NCBI GenBank assembly: GCA_045577655.1
Contig: JAZNIU010000044.1
Coordinates: 1-21,791, forward strand
Source: RGIG7450 sp045577655
Lineage (GTDB): Bacteria > Bacillota > Clostridia > RUG12999
Direction: 5' to 3'
DNA length: 21,791 bases
Made by a program: the position numbers and the translations under genes. The notes below the pieces were generated by a model. That model made no database searches and was not told the DNA's origin. It saw only the letters and a list, made by a program, of their open reading frames with translations. Positions 6,952 through 14,877 of this stretch are shown here, piece by piece (positions within the stretch are counted from its first letter, which is position 1; the number at the start of each line of letters is the position of its first letter).

Positions 6952-8112
6952 ATTAACCTCAAAGAAATTTACGTAAAAAGCAGAAAAGCAACAGCAGTAA
7001 CAGCCATGGAAAAAGTTGGAGATATTATCTACCTCGGACTTACAGGCGGTAGCGATACTTTAGCAAAACTTGACACAAAAACAGATGAAATCACACTTTG
7101 TGCAGATGTTTTCCCCTGGGTAAAAAACAGAAACTACAATGTTAAAATTCACAACTCTTTAGGTGCACTTTCTGACGGCAAACTCGTTATGGGTGAATGC
7201 AGCCACTTCACATGGGACGGTCTCCCGGTATTTAACTCCTACCTTAAGAGCGAACTTCCTGAAGTTATGCTTGAAAGAAAAAGACAGCAGGGCTATAAAG
7301 ACATTTCCTACAGTGAATTTGCACTTGATAACCTTGAACAGTGGAACCGTGTTCGTGACGATAAAGGCGGTAAAGTTGTTATGTACGATCCGGCAACAGA
7401 TACAAGCAAAGTTATTGCTGAAATGCCTCAGTTCATGTATTCACAGTCAATGAAAGTTGATGCAAAAAGAAATAAAGCATACATAAACACAATTCCTGAC
7501 AACCACTTCCTCGTAGTTGATATCCCGACAGGAAAAGTAACTGACCACGGCAGAATTTCCGAATATGGTCACCACAACATGGTTATTGCTCCTAACGGCA
7601 ACTGCTACCTTGCATGGGTTGACTACTACAGCAGAACATTAAGACTTGCAAAATATGATCCGAGTGAAGACAGATTCTATCATATGGATACAATTATTGT
7701 AAGAGATATCGGTGCAAAAATTGCCGGTAACCAGGGTATTGACCAGTGGATTGTTACAAAAGACGGCGAAATTTATGTTGGAACAGTTTCCAACTCACTT
7801 CTCTTCAAATTCCACTGGGAAGAAGAAAGGTTTGAATGTATCGGTCAGGCAACAGAAAGCGGCCGTGTTGCAACTCTTGAAGAAGACGACGACGGCATCA
7901 TCTGGATTGGCGCAGGTTACCCGAACATGCACCTTGTTAGATTTGACAGAAAAGCAACAGGCAAAGAAAGACTCATCGACCTCGGACCTGTTAACGAAAA
8001 CAACTACCGTTGCTATTTCCATTCTTCTGCTTATCATAATGGCAAACTCTACCTCGGTGAAACAGATGGATTCACACCTTCAGTTCATATAATTGACCTT
8101 AAAAGTATATAA
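6952..8112 (+). CDS. beta-propeller protein of unknown function, probable ATT start
   Basis: I do not recognise a named family. The chain shows repeated beta-strand blocks of propeller type, such as KVVMYDPATDTSKVIAEMP, HFLVVDIPTGKVTDHGRI, NGNCYLAWVDYYSRTLRLA, DGEIYVGTVSNSLLFKF, DGIIWIGAGYPNMHLVRF and GKLYLGETDGF, so it is a likely six- or seven-bladed propeller. Start choice is unusual. The first ATG (7006) has no ribosome binding site and would begin mid-strand. The frame is open back to 6937, and GGAAGG (6938-6943) sits eight bases before ATT at 6952, giving 386 residues that begin NLKEIYVKSRKATAVTAMEK. A rare ATT start, or an ATG changed to ATT, fits best. No signal peptide is seen. Uronate lyases of other families also use propellers, so a catalytic role on the same sugar is possible but unproven; a sugar-binding or lactonase-like role is equally open. 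Confidence 0.8.
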   Translation: MNLKEIYVKSRKATAVTAMEKVGDIIYLGLTGGSDTLAKLDTKTDEITLCADVFPWVKNRNYNVKIHNSLGALSDGKLVMGECSHFTWDGLPVFNSYLKSELPEVMLERKRQQGYKDISYSEFALDNLEQWNRVRDDKGGKVVMYDPATDTSKVIAEMPQFMYSQSMKVDAKRNKAYINTIPDNHFLVVDIPTGKVTDHGRISEYGHHNMVIAPNGNCYLAWVDYYSRTLRLAKYDPSEDRFYHMDTIIVRDIGAKIAGNQGIDQWIVTKDGEIYVGTVSNSLLFKFHWEEERFECIGQATESGRVATLEEDDDGIIWIGAGYPNMHLVRFDRKATGKERLIDLGPVNENNYRCYFHSSAYHNGKLYLGETDGFTPSVHIIDLKSI

Positions 8113-8135
8113 GTCGTAACTCCACTCAATAAAAA

Positions 8136-8167
8136 CTTGCAGGGTGCGAATGTCCGCACCTTGCAAG
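8136..8167 (+). other. intercistronic stem-loop within the catabolic locus
   Basis: A 13-bp stem (arms 8136-8148 and 8155-8167, one G-T pair, loop AATGTC) stands in the 93-bp gap between the propeller and acyltransferase genes. The rightward side lacks an immediate T run (GATTATAATTTT follows), so it is a poor terminator. It could attenuate partially or protect the upstream mRNA end, which would change expression of the last six genes relative to the first four (inference). Confidence 0.65.
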
Positions 8168-8205
8168 GATTATAATTTTGCTTTTAAAAGCATAAGGAGA
8201 AATAT

Positions 8206-9204
8206 ATGAAAAAAATATTTACCGACGCGCTTGACTTTCTGAAAAATTCAGATATTGAACAGGAAATGAAGCATGCGCTGGTTGATGCTTTCACGAAAGT
8301 TCTGGAAAGTGAAGAGCTTACTGCCCGTACCTGCGAAATTTATAAGGAAATTTTTGACCGCAAAGATGTTCTTCAAGCTGAAGTTATCGATATGGGTGAC
8401 AATGAACCGGTGAAAGAACTTTTCACTGTTGCAATTTATGCCCGTGCAGTATATCTTACAACAGAAAAAAAATATGAAATTCCCGATGAAAGATTTGATG
8501 CTGTTTACCAGGCACTTCGTTTTATTAAACAGAATAAAACCAGAAGAGGCACCTGGTTTTTGAATGATTCCAGTCTTTTCTGGGCATATTCATATACTTT
8601 CCCGAGAATGTTCCAGCTTGGAAGGCTTGTTTTTGAAATGAGACCTTTTGACCAGGGATATGAGGTTTATGAAACCGAAGAGGGAATTGTTCATTTGAAA
8701 AAAGACACAATTTCTGTTGAAGGGGACACGGTTTACGGTTGCAACCTTACAGCGGACGGTCTTGATGTTATGGATAAAAAGGCATACAAAGGTGCAAAAT
8801 GCATCATTAAAACCGGGGATATGACACTTGGAATACATCTTCCCGGCAATGACAAACTTGCTGATGAAGCCGTGCAGGCATCCTTTGACTGCTGGGAAAA
8901 ATTCCACAAAAAATATTTCCCGGACAGAAAATTCAAAGCGTTTATCTGCAGCTCGTGGCTGCTTGATACCGGTCTTGCGCAGTTTGTATCCGAAACATCA
9001 AATATACTTAAATTCCAGAAGAGATTCACAATTCCTCTTAGAACAGAAAACTATTTTGCCATTTTTGATAGCATTTTCAATGTTCCGACAAGAGGTTCCT
9101 ATGACGAACTTGTTCCGACAAACAGATTCCAGACGGTGGTTCTTGAACATGTTAAGTCTGGTGGAAAAATGTACAGTGGACAGGGATATATCCTAATTAA
9201 GTAA
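8206..9204 (+). CDS. acyltransferase with NAT_N and GNAT-like C-terminal domains
   Basis: The 332-residue protein matches, by recalled pattern, the Firmicutes family annotated as acyltransferase domain-containing protein. It has an N-terminal helical N-acyltransferase domain (about 1-130) and a GNAT-like C-terminal domain. Recognisable parts are SSLFWAYSYTFPRMFQLGRL (about 125-144), TLGIHLPGNDKLADEAVQAS, the KKYFPDRKF strand and CSSWLLDTGLAQF around Trp251. The family is poorly characterised and the acyl donor and acceptor are unknown. AAGGAG precedes the ATG by eight bases. Its place among glycosidases and esterases is odd because it should add acyl groups where its neighbours remove them. 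It might acetylate surplus sugars for export, or it might transfer the acyl group released by the esterases. It is cytoplasmic, with no signal peptide. Confidence 0.82.
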   Translation: MKKIFTDALDFLKNSDIEQEMKHALVDAFTKVLESEELTARTCEIYKEIFDRKDVLQAEVIDMGDNEPVKELFTVAIYARAVYLTTEKKYEIPDERFDAVYQALRFIKQNKTRRGTWFLNDSSLFWAYSYTFPRMFQLGRLVFEMRPFDQGYEVYETEEGIVHLKKDTISVEGDTVYGCNLTADGLDVMDKKAYKGAKCIIKTGDMTLGIHLPGNDKLADEAVQASFDCWEKFHKKYFPDRKFKAFICSSWLLDTGLAQFVSETSNILKFQKRFTIPLRTENYFAIFDSIFNVPTRGSYDELVPTNRFQTVVLEHVKSGGKMYSGQGYILIK

Positions 9205-9233
9205 TGCTAGTTTTTTGTTAGGAGAAAGATATT

Positions 9234-11156
9234 ATGAAAAACAATACACCTGTTACCTGGTCTTTCTGGGGACATGAACCGCTCCGTCATTTAAGAAGAA
9301 TGGGAAATGACGGCAGTTCAATTTTCAGCCTGGGAGACTGGGCAGAAGATTGGTACAACCATATTCACACAGAAGAAATGATAAAAAAAGCGGCTGAAGC
9401 GGGCGTTAATACCATTTATACCCACTACTTCAAAGGTTTTGGCCTTGAAACAGAAAAAGAAGAAATTGAAAACACACGTCTTCTTTGCGAAAGAGCTGCA
9501 AAATACGGTATTAAGGTTTTGGGATATTGCCAGATGGGTTCACTCAACTTTGAAACACTTATGGATGAAATTCCTGATACACAAGGTATCGCTATAAAAG
9601 GAGAGGACGGTCTGCCTCTTGACTGGTACGGCGAATATTACAGATGGATTCCCTGCTTTAACAAACGCGTATGGATTGACTATATGAAAAAGGTTATTAC
9701 CTATGGTCTTGAACATGTTGGTCTTTCAGGTTTCCACTTTGACAATTCCTACAACTACGCTTGCTTCTGTGACGACTGTACAAAAGCATTCCGCGACTTT
9801 ATGACAGAAAATGTCAAAGATCCTGAAAAAATCGGGTTCAGACACTTTAATAATCTTAGAATTCCAAAACACAGTGCTGACCCTGAAAGCCACGACCCGA
9901 TATATCTCTGGTGGCTTAAATACAAAGTTGAACTTGCAACAAGAGTTCGTAATGAAATTTTTGACCATGTTAAAAAGGTTAAAAAGGATGCAATAGTTCT
10001 TCATAACCCCGGGTTCCCGCATTGGGGCCCTGACTTCACAAAACGTGGATTTGACCCATCAAGAGTTGACCCTGACAATTGCGATTTCATTTTTGCAGAG
10101 GGTTCATCTCATATTGCTTATGAAAATGACAAGATTGAGGGCTGTGTTGACGCCTTTAAGTTTGGCGAAAGATTTGGTTACAAGGTGTTTGACACCTCCT
10201 GGGAGCTTACTCCTGAACGCAAATTCACATGGCCGACAAAAGAACCGGCAGCAGCACGCGCTATGGCGCAGTCTATGGTATATGGCGGTATCTGCGGTGC
10301 TCCATACACTGCCCGCAGTATAAAAGATGGTCATAAAAACGTTCTTGAAGACACTCATATCGCAGGATTTATTGACAAATATTTCCATTATTTTAAGGAT
10401 AATTATGAATTTTACAATTTACCTTCCGAAAACAATGTTAAAATTCTTTATGTAACAGAAAGCTGTCTTGCTTCTGCAAAATATGGAATGAACCTCATAA
10501 GAGCTTGCTCAAGAGATTTGGTTACAGAAGGTATTCCTTATTCGTTTATTACAACAGAAGAACTTAAAACTCTTCCTGCAGGCCAGACTGTTATAATTCC
10601 TGCTCTCAGCTATGCTGAAGAAGAAATTATGAACGTTTTGAAAGATGCAGGTGCACGTGGAGTTAAACTTCTTGTTCTTGGAGAACTTGGAAGATTCCAT
10701 AGTGACGGAAAAGAAAGAGACAGACATCACTGGATTCATACAATGGGAAGCAGCGAAGGTTTCTACCGCCTTGGCGAATCTGCAAGCTCTGACGGTCAGA
10801 GCGGAGGAAACGGCAACCGCGGTCAGGAATTTGGCGGTGACGGTTCAAACATTAAAATTTCTGATGAGTTCATCAAAATTTTACGCAAGCTCAGCAGCGA
10901 CTATGCAATCACCCGTGACGTCTCCGGTGTTCTTGTGGAAACAAGAAAAAAATCGGACAATGAAACAATGCTTCACCTTATAAACTCCAAAGATGAAGCG
11001 ATAGATGAAGTAAATGTTAAAACATATTTTGACATTAAAGAGCTTGGCGAATTTGTTGCCCCGGATAATGATATTAAAATTGAACTTGTTGACAAAAATA
11101 CAGTTAAGGTTTCAAACCTTAGGTCTGTTGTGTCTGTTGTATTAAGGAGAGGTTAA
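9234..11156 (+). CDS. putative glycoside hydrolase, GH42/GHL6-like
   Basis: This 640-residue protein has the build of GH42-like hypothetical glycosyl hydrolases. A TIM barrel (about 1-390) is followed by a Rossmann-like, glutamine-amidotransferase-like domain (about 405-505), a glycine-rich linker (about 512-540) and a small C-terminal beta domain. The segment FHFDNSYNYACFCDDCTKAF contains Asp170 at a strand end and a Cys177/Cys179/Cys182 cluster resembling the metal-binding cysteines of GH42 enzymes. FIFAEGSSH supplies Glu289 as a candidate catalytic acid or nucleophile. No signal peptide is visible, so it should cut imported oligosaccharides. Substrate is unknown; the locus suggests a glycan with uronic acid and amino sugar units. 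GGAG precedes the start. The stop is followed after one base by the next ATG. Confidence 0.8.
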   Translation: MKNNTPVTWSFWGHEPLRHLRRMGNDGSSIFSLGDWAEDWYNHIHTEEMIKKAAEAGVNTIYTHYFKGFGLETEKEEIENTRLLCERAAKYGIKVLGYCQMGSLNFETLMDEIPDTQGIAIKGEDGLPLDWYGEYYRWIPCFNKRVWIDYMKKVITYGLEHVGLSGFHFDNSYNYACFCDDCTKAFRDFMTENVKDPEKIGFRHFNNLRIPKHSADPESHDPIYLWWLKYKVELATRVRNEIFDHVKKVKKDAIVLHNPGFPHWGPDFTKRGFDPSRVDPDNCDFIFAEGSSHIAYENDKIEGCVDAFKFGERFGYKVFDTSWELTPERKFTWPTKEPAAARAMAQSMVYGGICGAPYTARSIKDGHKNVLEDTHIAGFIDKYFHYFKDNYEFYNLPSENNVKILYVTESCLASAKYGMNLIRACSRDLVTEGIPYSFITTEELKTLPAGQTVIIPALSYAEEEIMNVLKDAGARGVKLLVLGELGRFHSDGKERDRHHWIHTMGSSEGFYRLGESASSDGQSGGNGNRGQEFGGDGSNIKISDEFIKILRKLSSDYAITRDVSGVLVETRKKSDNETMLHLINSKDEAIDEVNVKTYFDIKELGEFVAPDNDIKIELVDKNTVKVSNLRSVVSVVLRRG

Positions 11157-11157
11157 T

Positions 11158-11775
11158 ATGAAGAAAATGCTTCTTATAGGTGATAGTATTAGTTTATATT
11201 ATGCGCCGATACTCGCAAAAGAACTTGAAGAAGTTGCTCAGCTTTTTACAAAAGAGGGCGTTCGCGAAGCCATGACTGATCTTGACAGACCTACAGGCGG
11301 CAACGGCGGTGACAGTAAAATGGTCCTCGACTATGTTAGAGAAAGAGAAGCTGCAGGCACTCTTGATGTTGACCTTTTTGCATTCAACTGCGGACTTCAC
11401 GACATTAAAAGAGAAGTTCCGGAAGAGAATATAAATATTTCTCCTGAGCAGTATGAAGAAAATCTTAATGAAATATTTAAGATTGCAGAAAAACACGGTA
11501 TTAAAACGATTTATATCAATTCAACAGCAGTTCCCGATGAAAAGCATAATGCAAGAGTTGACAGACTTGGTTTTAAAAGATATAACAAAGACCTTGTAAA
11601 ATGCAATGAGGTTGCGGAAAAAGTTGCGAAAGAGCACAACATTCCTGTGATTGATCTCTACAACTTCACAGAAAATCTGCCGGGCGAAAAATATGTTGAC
11701 CATGTTCATTTTGATATGGAAACAAGAGAAGCTCAGGCAAAATTCCTTGCAAAATACTTTTTGGAAGTTTTATAA
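11158..11775 (+). CDS. SGNH/GDSL-family esterase
   Basis: This 205-residue cytoplasmic hydrolase shows the SGNH blocks. Block I is LLIGDSISLYY with nucleophile Ser10. The block II glycine is in PTGGNGGDS (about 45-53). Block III is FNCGLHD (around Asn77). Block V is VDHVHFD with catalytic Asp181 and His184. Block III departs from the usual GxND order, but Asn77 and His81 are candidates for the oxyanion hole. SGNH enzymes in carbohydrate loci usually remove O-acetyl groups from sugars, so deacetylation of the imported oligosaccharide is inferred. The ribosome binding site (AAGGAGAGG) lies inside the end of the upstream gene, one base apart, which indicates tight coupling. Confidence 0.88.
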   Translation: MKKMLLIGDSISLYYAPILAKELEEVAQLFTKEGVREAMTDLDRPTGGNGGDSKMVLDYVREREAAGTLDVDLFAFNCGLHDIKREVPEENINISPEQYEENLNEIFKIAEKHGIKTIYINSTAVPDEKHNARVDRLGFKRYNKDLVKCNEVAEKVAKEHNIPVIDLYNFTENLPGEKYVDHVHFDMETREAQAKFLAKYFLEVL

Positions 11776-11790
11776 CAACGGGGTGATGTT

Positions 11791-13683
11791 ATGAGTATAA
11801 AGACCTTGGAAAAATATTTTGATCACAGAGGTTTTTTTACTGTTGAAAACAGACTGTGGGAACACGTGAAGGAAAGACAGGAAGAATGCTTTAAAAAAGC
11901 AACAAAGGTAAGAGAATCAATAAAGACAAAAGAAGAACATACAGCGTATGTTGAAAAAATGCGAAAAGATTTTATTGATGCTATGGGAGGTCTTCCTTAT
12001 GATCCTTCGCTTCCTCTCAACGCTCGTATAACAGGCGTTATAGAAGAAGAGGGTTTTAAAATTGAAAAGGTTATTTTCCAGTCCCGGCCCAATGTATATG
12101 TTACTGCAAATATGTATATTCCTGAAAAGAGAAAAGACCCATGCGGTACAGTTCTTTTCCAGCTTGGCCATGCTGCAGAAGGTAAAGCATATCCTGTTTA
12201 TCAGAGAGTTGCAAGAAGCCTTGTAAGTGCAGGACTTATAGTTTTTGCTATGGATCCGATTGGTCAGGGAGAACGTCTCGACTACTACGAGCCGGAAATT
12301 AACGGTACAATGATTGGACCTTGTGTTCCATCTCACCAGTATGCAGGAGAACAGTGTGTGCTTGCCGGCGACAATATTGCAAGATATTTTATAGCAGACG
12401 GAATGCGTGCGGTTGACTATCTTTTAACTCGTCCTGAAGTTGACAAAGATAAAATCGGTGCGACAGGAAACTCAGGTGGCGGGCTTGCAACCTGCTGTTC
12501 AATGGTTTGCGACCCTCGTATTGCGGCAGCGGCACCCGGTACATTTGTTACAAGCAGACGCGAATATTATTCTGCAGGCAGAGGACCCGACTCGGAGCAG
12601 ATCTGGCTGGGAGCAACAAAACGCGGTTTTGACCACCACGAAACACTCATCTGTTTTGCACCGAAGCCGGCAATGATTCTGGCGGTTGACTCTGACATAC
12701 TCCCCATAGAAGGTACGCACGAAAGCTATCAGGCTGCCAAACCTTTCTGGGAAATGTATGGTAAAGGGGAACAGTTCCACCTTGTTGTAGACAAAGCGCT
12801 TCATGCATACACAATTGAGCTTGCTGCCCAGGCAAGTGAATTTTTCGCAGAGGTTTTAAACGGCGAAAAAAGAAAAGCTGCAACTACTGATATTAAAATA
12901 TTAAGTGAAAAAGAACTGTGGTGCACAAAACAGGGTCAGGTTAAACTTGAATTTGAAGATGCAAAATTCATTTTTGATGAAAACAGAGAGCGTCTTTTAA
13001 ATTCGGAAAAACCTGAAATGTCTGCAAAGGAGTTCTTAAGACAGAAAATTGACGGCGAAAGAGTGAGAAATGAAGTAAGAATAAGAAATTTTGACAAGAT
13101 TGTTGAAAACGGTCTTGTAATTTCTCCCATGCTGTGGTTCACTCACGGGCAGATTCCGAACTTCGCATTTTTGTTCTCACACTATAAAAATCGCACAGAT
13201 GACGAAATTGTGATTTGTCTCTGGGATAAGGGAACAGACAATATAGAAGAACACATAAACAAAATCAGGAAAATTTGTTTTGGCGGGAAAAGAGCTCTGG
13301 TGCTTGATATCACTGGTATCGGTAAAATGGCACCAAGAACGCTCACGGTGAATCGAGAAGATAAAGAAAGAAACGGTGTTCTGGATTGTATTTCAAAAAA
13401 TCTGTTCTTCCTTGACGATTCTCTTTGTGCAATAAGAATGTTCGACCTTGAATTTGCAATAGATGTGGTTTGTGAAAAACTTGGCGGGAAAGCTTCACTT
13501 TACGCTGAAGGGGTTTGCGCACATTTTGCAGAACTTTTAAGAATTGTAAAACCCGAGGTAAAAGTTGAAACAAGCAATGAAGCACCTTCCTATCTCGAAA
13601 TTGTTAATACAAAATATTATGAAGATTATAATATTTCGGGGTCACTTTTGCCGGGAATTGCACGTTATCTTGACGGAGAGTGA
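11791..13683 (+). CDS. alpha/beta-hydrolase carbohydrate esterase with extra C-terminal domain
   Basis: The first 360 or so residues form an alpha/beta-hydrolase resembling acetyl xylan esterase/dienelactone-hydrolase types. QLGHAAEGKAYPVYQ lies near the oxyanion region. The nucleophile elbow GATGNSGGG contains Ser228. MILAVDSDILPIEG gives the likely acid (Asp300 or Asp302), and DKALHAYT gives His338. Residues from about 365 to 630 form a second region that I do not recognise, with alternating strands and helices (FAFLFSHYKNRTDDEIVICL, GGKRALVLDITGIGKMAPR), possibly a degenerate second alpha/beta-hydrolase. No signal peptide is present. It follows the SGNH esterase by 15 bp with its own GGGGTGAT site. 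Two different esterases in one intracellular locus suggest that the substrate carries more than one ester or that the ester positions differ. Confidence 0.83.
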   Translation: MSIKTLEKYFDHRGFFTVENRLWEHVKERQEECFKKATKVRESIKTKEEHTAYVEKMRKDFIDAMGGLPYDPSLPLNARITGVIEEEGFKIEKVIFQSRPNVYVTANMYIPEKRKDPCGTVLFQLGHAAEGKAYPVYQRVARSLVSAGLIVFAMDPIGQGERLDYYEPEINGTMIGPCVPSHQYAGEQCVLAGDNIARYFIADGMRAVDYLLTRPEVDKDKIGATGNSGGGLATCCSMVCDPRIAAAAPGTFVTSRREYYSAGRGPDSEQIWLGATKRGFDHHETLICFAPKPAMILAVDSDILPIEGTHESYQAAKPFWEMYGKGEQFHLVVDKALHAYTIELAAQASEFFAEVLNGEKRKAATTDIKILSEKELWCTKQGQVKLEFEDAKFIFDENRERLLNSEKPEMSAKEFLRQKIDGERVRNEVRIRNFDKIVENGLVISPMLWFTHGQIPNFAFLFSHYKNRTDDEIVICLWDKGTDNIEEHINKIRKICFGGKRALVLDITGIGKMAPRTLTVNREDKERNGVLDCISKNLFFLDDSLCAIRMFDLEFAIDVVCEKLGGKASLYAEGVCAHFAELLRIVKPEVKVETSNEAPSYLEIVNTKYYEDYNISGSLLPGIARYLDGE

Positions 13684-13689
13684 TTTTAA

Positions 13690-14847
13690 ATGATAACAAA
13701 AATTACAAACGGAATAATTATTTCCAACGGCAATATTATAAAGGAAAAAGATTTGTATTTTGACCGTGAAAAGATTTTGTGGATAACAGATGAAGCAAAA
13801 GAATATGATGTCTTGGTTGACGCTGAGGGCATGTATGTGAGCGCAGGGTTTATTGATACACATATTCATGGTGGCGGCGGATATGATTTTATGGACGGCG
13901 GCACTGATGCGATTAAGAAAACTGCAAACGCTCATCTTAAGTATGGAACAACTTCCATTCTTGCAACAACACTTTCCTGTTCAACAGAAGTTTTGCTTGA
14001 ATTTTTGCGCGACCTGCGCGAAGTTATGCCAGAATGTCCCACAATTGTCGGAGCACATCTTGAAGGACCATATTTTTCGCTAAGCCAGTGCGGTGCTCAA
14101 AATCCCGATTACATATTAAGCCCGAAACCCGAAGAATACGAAAAAATATTTGAAGAGGGGAAAGGTCTTATAAAAAAATGGAGTTTTGCACCTGAACTTG
14201 ATGGCGGCAAGGAATTTTGCAAATTTCTTGTGAAAAATAATATAATTCCTTCAATAGGACACAGCGATGCTCTTTATGAGGATGTTGATGCCGTTTACAA
14301 GGAAGGATGCAAACTTGTTACCCATTTTTATTCCGGAATGTCCGGACTCACTCGAAAAGGTGGGTTCAGACGACTTGGTGTAATCGAATCTGCGTATATG
14401 TATGATGATATGGCAGTGGAAATTATCGCAGACGGCTGTCATTTGCCGGGAGAACTTTTAAAACTTATTGTTAAGCATAAAGGCGTTGACAATATTTGTC
14501 TTGTAACCGATTCAATGAGGGGGGCAGGAATGCCCGAGGGAGAATCTTTCCTTGGAAGAAAGGGAGAAGAAACCCCTTGCGTAATTGAAGAGGGGGTTGC
14601 AAAAACTGTTGACAGAACAGGTTTTGCAGGCAGTGTTGCAACAGCAGACAGACTTGTTCGCACAATGGTGCAAAAAGCAGGAGTTCCGCTTGTAGATGCA
14701 ATAAAAATGCTTACAGTAAATCCGGCACGTATTCTTGGTCTTTCTGACAGAGGTGACATCCTGGAAGGTAGAAAACCTGACATTGTTGTTTTTGACGACA
14801 ACATAAATGTTAAAAAAGTTTTTCTTAACGGAGAAACTATAAAATAA
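13690..14847 (+). CDS. nagA: N-acetylglucosamine-6-phosphate deacetylase-like amidohydrolase (divergent NagA)
   Basis: NagA removes acetate from GlcNAc-6-phosphate. The 385-residue protein keeps the amidohydrolase scaffold: HIHGGGG (His58, His60), metal-ligand Glu125 in AHLEGPYFS, His191 in SIGHSDA, His212 in THFYSGMSG and catalytic Asp274 in LVTDSMRGAGMPEG. The substrate loop after His212 differs from the usual THLFNAM of classical NagA, placing this in a divergent branch. GlcNAc-6-P is therefore the family expectation rather than a certainty; GalNAc-6-P or another N-acetyl sugar is possible. It precedes nagB by 30 bp and follows the esterase by 6 bp. No amino-sugar kinase or PTS gene is in the window, so how its phosphorylated substrate arises is not shown. 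Confidence 0.88.
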   Translation: MITKITNGIIISNGNIIKEKDLYFDREKILWITDEAKEYDVLVDAEGMYVSAGFIDTHIHGGGGYDFMDGGTDAIKKTANAHLKYGTTSILATTLSCSTEVLLEFLRDLREVMPECPTIVGAHLEGPYFSLSQCGAQNPDYILSPKPEEYEKIFEEGKGLIKKWSFAPELDGGKEFCKFLVKNNIIPSIGHSDALYEDVDAVYKEGCKLVTHFYSGMSGLTRKGGFRRLGVIESAYMYDDMAVEIIADGCHLPGELLKLIVKHKGVDNICLVTDSMRGAGMPEGESFLGRKGEETPCVIEEGVAKTVDRTGFAGSVATADRLVRTMVQKAGVPLVDAIKMLTVNPARILGLSDRGDILEGRKPDIVVFDDNINVKKVFLNGETIK

Positions 14848-14877
14848 ATAATTATATTATGAAAGGAATGTTTTTAA

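Noticed and set aside
6952..8112. Assignment of the propeller as PL22 oligogalacturonate lyase
   Set aside because: Fold type and context fit, but I could not find the conserved metal-binding motifs of PL22, so no enzyme name is given.
10645..10983. 112-codon forward frame inside the GHL6-like gene
   Set aside because: It overlaps the larger gene in another frame, has no ribosome binding site, and arises in the glycine-rich linker region where alternative frames stay open by composition.
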